The notes beneath the pieces are model-generated. The model saw only the letters and a program-made list of their open reading frames with translations. It had not been told where the DNA came from and did not search any database. Source: Chloroflexota bacterium (GTDB lineage: Bacteria > Chloroflexota > Dehalococcoidia > Lucifugimonadales > Australimonadaceae). Taken from it: 7,866 bases of DNA. The stretch spans positions 1-7,866 of the forward strand of contig JAPPFU010000108.1 of the NCBI GenBank assembly GCA_028875085.1, given 5' to 3'. The first letter of the stretch is position 1. Each line of letters begins with the position of its first letter. Position numbers and translations under genes: made by a program. Of this stretch, positions 1 through 5,336 are shown piece after piece.

Positions 1-52
1 AGTGGGGGTGGGCGACGGGTTGCTGCGCGAAGATCTCCTCCGCGGAAACGGC

Positions 53-77
53 GCGGGTAGCGCGCTACGCTACCCGC
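53..77 (-). repeat. Perfect 10-bp inverted repeat spanning the hydrolase stop codon
   Basis: Arms GCGGGTAGCG (53-62) and CGCTACCCGC (68-77) are exact reverse complements with a 5-nt loop (63-67). The TAG stop of the alpha/beta hydrolase (67-65) sits in the loop. In the minus-strand transcript this would be a strong GC-rich hairpin beginning in the last codons. No U-run follows, so it is not a canonical intrinsic terminator. It could protect the 3' end or slow termination, or it could be chance in GC-rich DNA. Confidence 0.45.
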
Positions 78-952
78 TCGCCTTTGATGAACCGGGTTAC
101 GGCGGCGTTGAACAGCTCCGGCTTCTCCCAGTGCGCCCACCAGCCCGTCTCGGGCATCAGCATGAACTGCGCGTTGGGGATGATGCTCGCCACCCGCTCG
201 CCCGCGTCCGGGCCGAGGCCGCTGTTGCCGTCGCACCACAGCACCAGCACGGGGAGTTGAATCGTCGCTATCTGCTCCTCCGTGTAGTTGTGGGACGCCG
301 CGTTGGGGCGGGAGTAGTACTTGCGCTGCCCTTCGTTCGTCGAGGGGCGGGAGTAGTGGGCGAGCCGCACGTCCACCAACTCGTCCGTAACGCGCTCGGG
401 GTGGTCGCGGTGCATCACCATCAGCAACCGCGCGTGGATGCCCTCCCACGTCGGGTTGTCGAGCAGTTGGAGCGTGCGGTCGCGCATCGTCATCCCGCCG
501 ACGGGCGGCGCGGGCGGTGCGTAGGTTCCCTCTTTGAGGTTGACCGCGATGCCCGATTCGAAGATGACGCCGTGCAACCGCTCGGGATGCTCCATCACCA
601 GCGGCGTGATGCCCGAGCCGCCGCCCGCCTCGCCGTGGATCCACACCTTCTCCAGGCCGAGCGCGTCCATCACGTCCAGCACCTGCTCGGACACCAGCGC
701 GTTGAAGTCGTCCACCACGTCGGGAACGGTCGAGAGGCCGTGGCAGACCATCTCCATGCCGATGACGTGGAAGTGCTCCGCCAGCGGCATCACGTTGTAG
801 GCGAAGGTCTCGAGGTGGCCACCGCCCCCGTGCGCCATGACGAGGGTCGTCTCGTGCTCGCGCCCCGCCTCGACGATGCGGGTGCGGTACTTGGCGCCGT
901 CGATGAACTTGACCTCGGCGCCGAGCAAGGCAGTCCAGATGGTTTGCGGCAT
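65..952 (-). CDS. Alpha/beta-hydrolase-fold protein lacking the catalytic triad (likely pseudoenzyme)
   Basis: This 295-residue protein has the length and layout of MhpC-like alpha/beta hydrolases, with an oxyanion-type HGGGG loop at 41-45, a nucleophile-elbow region at 106-112, a cap region at about 140-225 and a C-terminal ExPExFN-like segment at 276-282. The catalytic positions are unusual. The elbow reads HGEAGGG, putting Ala109 where the family has Ser. The loop WCDGNSG (239-245) has Asn243 where WGxxD gives the acid. The segment TGWWAHWEKPE (269-279) has Trp271 where GHWxxWE gives the catalytic His. Known of the family: all three residues are needed for hydrolysis. Inference: it is not a normal hydrolase and may bind a ligand or catalyse something else. 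A strong ribosome site, AAAGGAGG at 966-959, fixes the ATG at 952 with a 6-nt spacer. The intact relative at 6747-7601 shares the phrase VTDELVD in the cap. Substrate unknown. Confidence 0.88.
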   Translation of the reverse strand: MPQTIWTALLGAEVKFIDGAKYRTRIVEAGREHETTLVMAHGGGGHLETFAYNVMPLAEHFHVIGMEMVCHGLSTVPDVVDDFNALVSEQVLDVMDALGLEKVWIHGEAGGGSGITPLVMEHPERLHGVIFESGIAVNLKEGTYAPPAPPVGGMTMRDRTLQLLDNPTWEGIHARLLMVMHRDHPERVTDELVDVRLAHYSRPSTNEGQRKYYSRPNAASHNYTEEQIATIQLPVLVLWCDGNSGLGPDAGERVASIIPNAQFMLMPETGWWAHWEKPELFNAAVTRFIKGERVA

Positions 953-988
953 AAGGGGCCTCCTTTCGGGATAGCGGGACGCGGGCGC

Positions 989-1016
989 AGGATAGCAGGG
1001 TAAGGGGCTGTGTCAG
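989..1016 (-). promoter_or_regulatory. Candidate sigma-70 promoter for the triad-less hydrolase
   Basis: On the minus strand CTGACA (1016-1011) matches the -35 consensus at five of six bases, and TATCCT (994-989) matches the -10 consensus at four of six, with a 16-bp spacer. Transcription would start near 982, about 30 nt before the ATG at 952, leaving room for the strong Shine-Dalgarno at 966-959. It overlaps the last bases of the arsC remnant, which suggests the hydrolase is expressed separately from the pstS-channel operon. This is a pattern match only. Confidence 0.4.
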
Positions 1017-1108
1017 GTGCCGCGCGTGGCGAGCAAGTCAAGCAGGGATTGGCGGGGCCAGCGCCTCGCGTTGTGCACGCACACGAAGAGGACGTAGGGG
1101 TCGGTCAT
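1013..1108 (-). pseudogene. arsC: 5' remnant of an arsenate reductase gene (LMW-phosphatase-type ArsC)
   Basis: A 31-codon frame starts at ATG 1108 and begins MTDPYVLFVCVHNA, the typical opening of thioredoxin-coupled, low-molecular-weight-phosphatase-type arsenate reductases (VLFVCVHNAGRSQMAEA). The nucleophilic Cys10 of the CX5R loop is kept. After Ala14 the match ends: the family GRSQMAEA is replaced by RRWPRQSL, and TGA follows at 1015-1013. A full ArsC needs about 130-140 codons, but only 155 bp lie between this ATG and the next gene, so the rest was deleted rather than frameshifted. The start signals are intact, with GGAG at 1119-1116 and a 7-nt spacer, and the ATG overlaps the TGA of the upstream channel gene as ATGA. 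That coupling and the aquaglyceroporin neighbour support the aqpS-arsC reading. A misassembly at about 1066 is the main alternative. Confidence 0.7.
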
Positions 1109-1962
1109 AGCGCGTCTCCGTCGGCGCCGCTGCTGCGTTCGGGCAGGGCAGGGCGTATGAGGACGTCGTAGAGCAGGGCGCCGATGGGCGCGCCGAGCAT
1201 CGGCCCGACGGTGTAGACCCAGAAGCCGTTGGACGGGCCTGGAATGGCCACTGCGCCCCACCCGGCGAACAGCGTGATCAGGCGCGGGCCGAAGTCGCGC
1301 GCGGGATTCCACCCCGCTTGGGTGAGCGGGGCGAACAGCCCGATGAGCACGGCGACGGTGAAGCCGATGAGGAAGGGGGCAAGCGACTTGGCCGTGAGGC
1401 CGGTGTTGCGCGCGTCCACCAGCGCGAAGATGACCAGCGCGAGAATGGCCGTGCCGAACGCCTCCACGCCCGCCGCAGCCCAGGGCGAGACGGAGAAGGT
1501 CGCGCCCGCGCCCGCGCCGAACATCCCCGGATTGGGGAAGTACTGGCCGAACACCATCGCGGACAGCGCGCTCTCCGACTCGCCGCGCGTGATGCCGTTG
1601 GCCGCCTCGAAGCGCCGGATCAGCGCGCCGTAGAAGAGGTAGAGCGTCGCGCCCGCTAAGACGGCGCCGGCCAGTTGCGCTCCCCAGTAGGCGGGCAGAC
1701 GGCGCGGAGGAAAGTCGCCCGGGCGGCGCACCGCGAAGGCGAGGCTGACGGCGGGGTTCAGGTGCGCGCCGGACGCAGCGGCGGTGACATAGATCGCCAG
1801 CGCGACGCCGAACCCGGTGATGGACGCCACCTGCCACAGATGCAGCCCCGACGGGGTGAGCGTCGCGACCGCGACCGGGACAATGCTGAAGAGGACGAGC
1901 AGGTAGGTTCCGGCGGCCTCGGCGATGCAGGCGCGCGGCACTGACGGTGGCGGGGTCCGCAT
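1105..1962 (-). CDS. MIP-family aquaglyceroporin (AqpS/GlpF-like channel)
   Basis: This 285-residue integral membrane protein carries the two hallmark MIP half-helix motifs: NPA at 69-71 (in SGAHLNPAVS) and NPA at 219-221 (in GWNPARDFGPR). Arg222 is the selectivity-filter arginine. Asp223 right after it is typical of glycerol-type channels rather than strict water channels. Hydrophobic stretches at about 14-35, 43-63, 91-112, 166-184, 195-213 and 246-267 fit six membrane helices. Neighbours suggest the job: the ATG forms TAATG with the pstS stop (1-bp overlap), and the TGA forms ATGA with the arsC remnant (4-bp overlap). In known aqpS-arsC operons such a channel lets arsenite leave the cell down its gradient. 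With arsC broken, it may export arsenite formed elsewhere in the cell or pass glycerol or other small neutral solutes. AGGA at 1971-1968 is 5 nt before the ATG. Family assignment is firm; the substrate is inferred. Confidence 0.93.
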   Translation of the reverse strand: MRTPPPSVPRACIAEAAGTYLLVLFSIVPVAVATLTPSGLHLWQVASITGFGVALAIYVTAAASGAHLNPAVSLAFAVRRPGDFPPRRLPAYWGAQLAGAVLAGATLYLFYGALIRRFEAANGITRGESESALSAMVFGQYFPNPGMFGAGAGATFSVSPWAAAGVEAFGTAILALVIFALVDARNTGLTAKSLAPFLIGFTVAVLIGLFAPLTQAGWNPARDFGPRLITLFAGWGAVAIPGPSNGFWVYTVGPMLGAPIGALLYDVLIRPALPERSSGADGDAL

Positions 1963-2903
1963 TAGAGTCCTGCCGCCCTCCTGTTGGCCTCGTAGGTGGC
2001 CGAGTCGGCGGCGATGTAGCCCACCTCGGCGGCCAGCGCCGCGCCTTCCTGCATGTAGAAGTCCACGAACGCCTGCATCTCGGGACGCTCCATCGAAGCC
2101 AAGTTCACGTAGATGAACATCGGGCGCGAGAGCGGCGTGTAAGAGCCGTCCTCGATAGTGGCGGGCTCGGGCATCACGCACCCGTCGCCGTTGTCGACGG
2201 CGATGGCGCGGAGTTTGTCGGCGTTCTCCTGATAGTAGGCGTAGCCGAAGTAGCCGAGCGCGTTGCGGTCGCCGCTGATGCCCTGGACGAGCACGTTGTC
2301 ATCGGCGCTGGCGGTGTAGTCGGAGCGCGACGCCTGCGCCTCGCCGTTGATCTCCTCCGTGAAGTAGTCGAAGGTGCCGGAGTCGCTGTCAGGGCCGTAG
2401 AGGCGGAGGCGCGCGTCCGGGAAGGAGGAGCGCACCTCGTTCCAGTTGTCGATGGTGGAGCCGGGCTCCCAGATGGCTCTGAGTTCCTCGACCGTGAGGC
2501 AGTCCACGAAGTCGTTCTGCGGATTGACCATAACGGACAGGCCGTCCGTGCCGACGCGCAACTCCGCGTACTCGACGCCGTTCTCCGCCGCCGCCTCCGC
2601 CTCGGACGGCTTGATGTGGCGGGATGCGTTGGAGACGTCAGTCTCGCCGACGGTGAAGCGTTTGAAGCCCCCGCCGGTGCCGGAGACGGCCACGTTGACC
2701 TGAACGCGAGGGTGGACCTTGCGGAACTCCTCGGCGACGGCCTCGGTGATGGGGAAGACGGTGGACGACCCGTCTACCTCGATGGTGCCTGATAGGCTCG
2801 GCGACGCCGGGTCGCTGCCGCACGAAGCGAGCATGGCGCCCAGGGCCACGAGAGCGATGAGCGCCGGACGGCGCGGTCTTACGAAGAGAGCGGTCAGGTT
2901 CAT
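1962..2903 (-). CDS. pstS: Phosphate ABC transporter substrate-binding lipoprotein, PstS family
   Basis: This 313-residue secreted lipoprotein has a basic N-terminus (RPRR at 9-12), a hydrophobic stretch and the lipobox LASC with the lipidated Cys28. The mature part shows PstS anion-binding segments: DGSSTVFPI (44-52), SGTGGGF (74-80), DVSNASR (89-95) and DSDSGTFDYF (172-181). Cys135 and Cys242 could form a disulfide. PstS captures phosphate outside the membrane and passes it to PstCAB; none of those genes is in the window, so it must use a permease encoded elsewhere or act as a specialised binder. Its stop overlaps the channel start as TAATG, so the two are probably translationally coupled. 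Phosphate carriers can also bring in arsenate, and PstS-like genes occur in some arsenic clusters, which fits the channel and arsC remnant downstream. The ATG at 2903 has GGAG at 2917-2914, a somewhat long 10-nt spacer. Confidence 0.92.
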   Translation of the reverse strand: MNLTALFVRPRRPALIALVALGAMLASCGSDPASPSLSGTIEVDGSSTVFPITEAVAEEFRKVHPRVQVNVAVSGTGGGFKRFTVGETDVSNASRHIKPSEAEAAAENGVEYAELRVGTDGLSVMVNPQNDFVDCLTVEELRAIWEPGSTIDNWNEVRSSFPDARLRLYGPDSDSGTFDYFTEEINGEAQASRSDYTASADDNVLVQGISGDRNALGYFGYAYYQENADKLRAIAVDNGDGCVMPEPATIEDGSYTPLSRPMFIYVNLASMERPEMQAFVDFYMQEGAALAAEVGYIAADSATYEANRRAAGL

Positions 2904-3030
2904 ACGCGTCTTACTCCAAAGCGTTTGACTATGACCAAAGCCTACGAGGCGGCTGTTAACGGAGAACGCGCGCCGCCCTTAAGGCGCGGCTAAGCAGCGT
3001 CGCTACGGAAGACGCCCGCCGCTCCTCTCC
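2904..3030 (-). promoter_or_regulatory. Upstream region of pstS with paired heptamers
   Basis: This stretch between the acetamidase end and pstS is more AT-rich next to the pstS start than the surrounding genes, as expected for a promoter. On the minus strand GCTTTGG occurs twice, at 2941-2935 and 2922-2916, 19 bp apart, flanking GTCATAGTC. TTAACA at 2959-2954 resembles a -35 hexamer, but the best -10-like match (CATAGT) is 20 bp away, which is too far to be convincing. A short GC-rich inverted repeat (CGCGCC 2969-2974, GGCGCG 2983-2988) lies upstream. A phosphate-responsive operator would make sense for pstS, but no clear Pho box is present. Confidence 0.25.
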
Positions 3031-3069
3031 TCCGTCATTCCTGCGCAAGCAGGAATCTCACCTCGCTTA
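3031..3069 (+). repeat. Dispersed palindrome family B, copy 1 (short form)
   Basis: TCCGTC is followed by a perfect hairpin, ATTCCTGC (3037-3044), loop gcaa, GCAGGAAT (3049-3056), and then CTCACCTCGCTTA. It matches the outer arms and flanks of copies at 4075-4137 and 7722-7784, but lacks their inner hairpin of about 24 bp. The sixth stem base pair is T-A here and C-G in the other copies, a compensatory change that keeps the stem. The copy reaches the acetamidase stop codon (TAA, 3069-3067). Confidence 0.7.
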
Positions 3070-3996
3070 CGCCCCTGGCAGGTAGCGCTTGGGGAACTTG
3101 GCGACGATGGAGTACAGCACGTCCACGACGTTGGCGAGGCGCACCTTGGCCACCTGCGACGCCAACTGATACGCGGCGAACCGGTCGAGGCCGTAGTCCG
3201 CCTCTACCCACGTAACCAGATCGTAGAAGGCGACGCGCGCTGCGTCCTCCAACGGACGCGCGCTCCCGACCGACATGATGAACTCGTTGTTCTCGATGCG
3301 CGGCGTGGGGATGGCGCGCCCCTTCACCAGGCCGACCGTGAGCGTCCCGACCGTCGGCGTCTCGGCCGCCACGCCGCATATCTCCGCGTCGCCCTGCGCG
3401 GCGTGCCCGTCGCCGATGAACAGCAGCGCCCCCGGAACTTGCACAGGCAACATCACCACGTTGCCGGGGCAAACGTCCGCAGCGTCCAGGTTGCCGCCGT
3501 GGAACCCGGCGGAGAGCGTCGAGACGGCCTCGACGGCGGGCGCCGTCCCGATGGTGCCGTAGAACGCCTCGATGGGGATGGGCGGGATGTTGAGGCTGGG
3601 GTCGTGGACGATGCCCTCGGCGGTGATGGGATGCAGCAGCAGGCGCTGCTCCAACGGCGCGTTCAGCACGCGCGTGAGCACCGTGCCGCACACGCCGCCG
3701 AAGTCGGGAATGATGGCGCTCACCGCGTAGTCGCGCGGCAAAACGATGTCGTCGACGCGCACGGTCAGCGTGTCGCCGGGCTCCGCGCCCTCCACGTAGA
3801 TAGGCCCGGTGCACGGGTTGACGTAGGGCACGCGGACGATCTTGGCCAGATCGGCGTCGGGCGAGTCCACCTTATCGGCGAAGGCGTCGAGCGTCTCGAC
3901 GCGGAAGGTCTCGCCGGGGCGCACGGAGGCGATAGGCTCCTTGTACGGGCCGATGACGTAGGGCAGGTCGCCCATGTCGGGCTTGATGGTCTGCAT
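3067..3996 (-). CDS. Acetamidase/formamidase family protein (FmdA/AmdA)
   Basis: This 309-residue soluble enzyme belongs to the FmdA/AmdA family, whose members hydrolyse formamide, acetamide or similar short amides to ammonia and the acid. Family signatures occur in order: NPCTGPIYVEGAEPGD (60-75), IIPDFGG (95-101), FYGTIGTAP (145-153), HGGNLD (166-171) and GDGHAAQGDAEICG (195-208). The last has the His and Asp residues usually associated with the metal-dependent active site. Length is near full for the family and no signal peptide is visible, so it should be cytoplasmic. AGGAG at 4007-4003, 6 nt before the ATG at 3996, supports the start. It stands alone, with repeat-bearing spacers on both sides and no urea or amide transporter nearby, so the true substrate cannot be read from context. 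The last two codons and stop lie against copy 1 of repeat family B. Confidence 0.93.
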   Translation of the reverse strand: MQTIKPDMGDLPYVIGPYKEPIASVRPGETFRVETLDAFADKVDSPDADLAKIVRVPYVNPCTGPIYVEGAEPGDTLTVRVDDIVLPRDYAVSAIIPDFGGVCGTVLTRVLNAPLEQRLLLHPITAEGIVHDPSLNIPPIPIEAFYGTIGTAPAVEAVSTLSAGFHGGNLDAADVCPGNVVMLPVQVPGALLFIGDGHAAQGDAEICGVAAETPTVGTLTVGLVKGRAIPTPRIENNEFIMSVGSARPLEDAARVAFYDLVTWVEADYGLDRFAAYQLASQVAKVRLANVVDVLYSIVAKFPKRYLPGA

Positions 3997-4074
3997 GGCG
4001 CGCTCCTAGGGCGCAGATGCGCCGCGAGGCGCAGTGTCAGCCGGGCGCGCGCCAAGCGCAAGGGCGCCGTTCCA

Positions 4075-4137
4075 TCCGCCATTCCCGCGAAAAGCTTGCC
4101 CCATACCTGATACGGGGCGGGAATCTCGCTTCGATTA
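4075..4137 (+). repeat. Dispersed palindrome family B, copy 2 (long form)
   Basis: Outer arms ATTCCCGC (4081-4088) and GCGGGAAT (4117-4124) enclose an inner stem GCCCC (4098-4102) / GGGGC (4114-4118). The inner stem shares two bases with the outer right arm, so the two pairings compete. The unit is 63 bp, the same length as the copy at 7722-7784, with 55 of 63 positions identical by my count and the same orientation. It sits in the 180-bp gap between the metallopeptidase gene and the acetamidase gene, where no gene is visible. It looks like a REP-like element or small non-autonomous repeat; it has no T-run and is not a clear terminator. Confidence 0.78.
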
Positions 4138-4176
4138 CGGGCGGGGAAACGAGTAGTTACGCAAAGGTCTCCCTGA

Positions 4177-5295
4177 CTAGTACCTATCGATCCGGTGATG
4201 CACGCTCTCGGGGAATGCCTGCTTCATATAGGCGATGGCCTTCTCGTAAGAGACCTGCCAACCCTCGTGCCGATCCTCCACTAGGATTGCGTAGAGCCTT
4301 CTGAGCCCCGCCAGAAACTCCTCCTCCCCCAGATTCTTGTGGAGATCGTCGAACAACCTTCTGCCCTGGTCGTACTCGCACCAAGTCGGCAGGTCCTCCA
4401 GCCTCACGACTTGACACGAAGGCCTCCATTCGAGGAAGTGCGAATACGCCTCCGGCGGCCATGGCGAAAGCCGCCACGAGATCCACTCGGGGACGCCCTC
4501 GGTTATCCAAGAGGTGGACGCGTGCTTGCCGCTGTTCCAGTAGAAATGGGCCAACTCGTGCACGATGGTGTTATCCCGGGTGAACGTAAAGGGATCTGGG
4601 TTGTCGGTGTAGGCGTAGAGTTTCTCATTTATGAAGATCTCATCATTGTGAGAATAATAGCCTGCAAATCCGCGGACTCCATGGAAGAAAGGCTCCACGT
4701 ATACGTTGAAGTCGGAACCTCGTTCAAGAATAGGCCACTCCATGAGATTCTCCAGTGCGACGACGTTAGCCGTGATGAACTCCATGATCTCCGAAGGAGG
4801 CTCAATAACGACTTCCTTGAACGCTCTGTAGATGTTGAATCGCAAGAAGTTGGAGTAAGGCGTCTCCAAGACCACCGATTCCTTACTGTACTCCTCTCCG
4901 ATGCTGAATGAGTAGACGCCGAACGGGATGGGCGTTGGCGTTGGGGTAGGGGTCGGCGTGGGAGTAGGAGTCGCCGTTGGTATAGGGGTAGGGGTTGGCG
5001 TGGGCGGCTCGGGCGTCGGCGTAGAGGTTGCCGCCGGAGTAGGCGTCGCCACCGGCGTCGGCGAGGGGGTAGCCGTAGCTGTCGGGGTAAGAGTTGGCGT
5101 CGGGGCGGGGCTAGGAGTGGCCGTTGGAGTAGGAGCCGGCGGCTCGGGCGTCGGCGTAGAGGTTGCCACCGGCATCGGCGTTGGGGTAGGCGTGGCAAGG
5201 TCGGGCGCCGGCCCGCCTGCGCAACCCGCGGCTGCGCCCATCGCGCATAGGGCGGCGACGATGAACGCGGCCCTGCTGATGTTGATGACCCGCAT
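4177..5295 (-). CDS. Lipoprotein with Thr/Pro-rich stalk and HExxH gluzincin peptidase domain
   Basis: The 372-residue product starts with a lipoprotein signal (MRVINISR, hydrophobic 9-23, lipobox AAGC with Cys25). A low-complexity Thr/Pro stalk of about 90 residues (35-124) follows, then a globular domain. That domain has HELAH at 246-250 and, 15 residues after the second His, Glu266 in WITEGVPEW (263-271). His246, His250 and Glu266 form a gluzincin zinc site with Glu247 as catalytic base, as in the peptidase-MA/M1-like superfamily. It should be an outer-face, membrane-anchored metalloprotease held off the surface by the stalk; its target is unknown. Composition is odd: bases 4801-4860 are 43% GC, against 78% for 5641-5700 in the neighbour, which suggests transfer. 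An in-frame ATG at 5337 would add 14 residues and overlap the transporter stop as TAATG. I chose 5295 because it gives a compact signal peptide; neither start has a strong ribosome site. Confidence 0.85.
   Translation of the reverse strand: MRVINISRAAFIVAALCAMGAAAGCAGGPAPDLATPTPTPMPVATSTPTPEPPAPTPTATPSPAPTPTLTPTATATPSPTPVATPTPAATSTPTPEPPTPTPTPIPTATPTPTPTPTPTPTPIPFGVYSFSIGEEYSKESVVLETPYSNFLRFNIYRAFKEVVIEPPSEIMEFITANVVALENLMEWPILERGSDFNVYVEPFFHGVRGFAGYYSHNDEIFINEKLYAYTDNPDPFTFTRDNTIVHELAHFYWNSGKHASTSWITEGVPEWISWRLSPWPPEAYSHFLEWRPSCQVVRLEDLPTWCEYDQGRRLFDDLHKNLGEEEFLAGLRRLYAILVEDRHEGWQVSYEKAIAYMKQAFPESVHHRIDRY
4924..5193 (-). repeat. Low-complexity Thr-Pro coding repeat with a 30-bp direct duplication
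   Basis: This segment encodes the stalk of the lipoprotein, mostly Thr-Pro and Ala-Thr-Pro units. A 30-bp stretch is identical at 5003-5032 and 5138-5167, 135 bp apart (45 codons), and encodes ATSTPTPEPP in both places. This points to duplication of a 45-residue module followed by drift. The run nearest the peptidase domain is the purest, with repeated TP from about residue 109 to 122, so stalk length probably varies between strains. Confidence 0.75.
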
Positions 5296-5336
5296 GCGGA
5301 CTGAAGCGCGCTCCGGGGCTAACTGGCCCAAAGGCA

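Noticed and set aside
1..52. Start of another minus-strand gene after the hydrolase
   Set aside because: A purine-rich GGAGGAG-like site is present, but no ATG, GTG or TTG follows at suitable spacing before the window edge.
2..1003. Long plus-strand open frame of 333 codons opposite the triad-less hydrolase
   Set aside because: It is rich in Arg, Val, His and Leu with no domain sense and mirrors a recognisable minus-strand protein; this is usual for GC-rich DNA.
1036..1041. TTGACT as a -35 element for the hydrolase
   Set aside because: No -10-like hexamer lies 16-18 bp downstream; the CTGACA/TATCCT pair fits better.
2904..2965. Pho box upstream of pstS
   Set aside because: TGGTCATA matches one half-site at six of eight bases, but the second half at 11-bp spacing is absent.
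4010..4023. Near-palindrome GGCGCAGATGCGCC upstream of the acetamidase as an operator
   Set aside because: It is short, pure GC-type sequence with a two-base centre, expected by chance here, and there is no regulator gene nearby.
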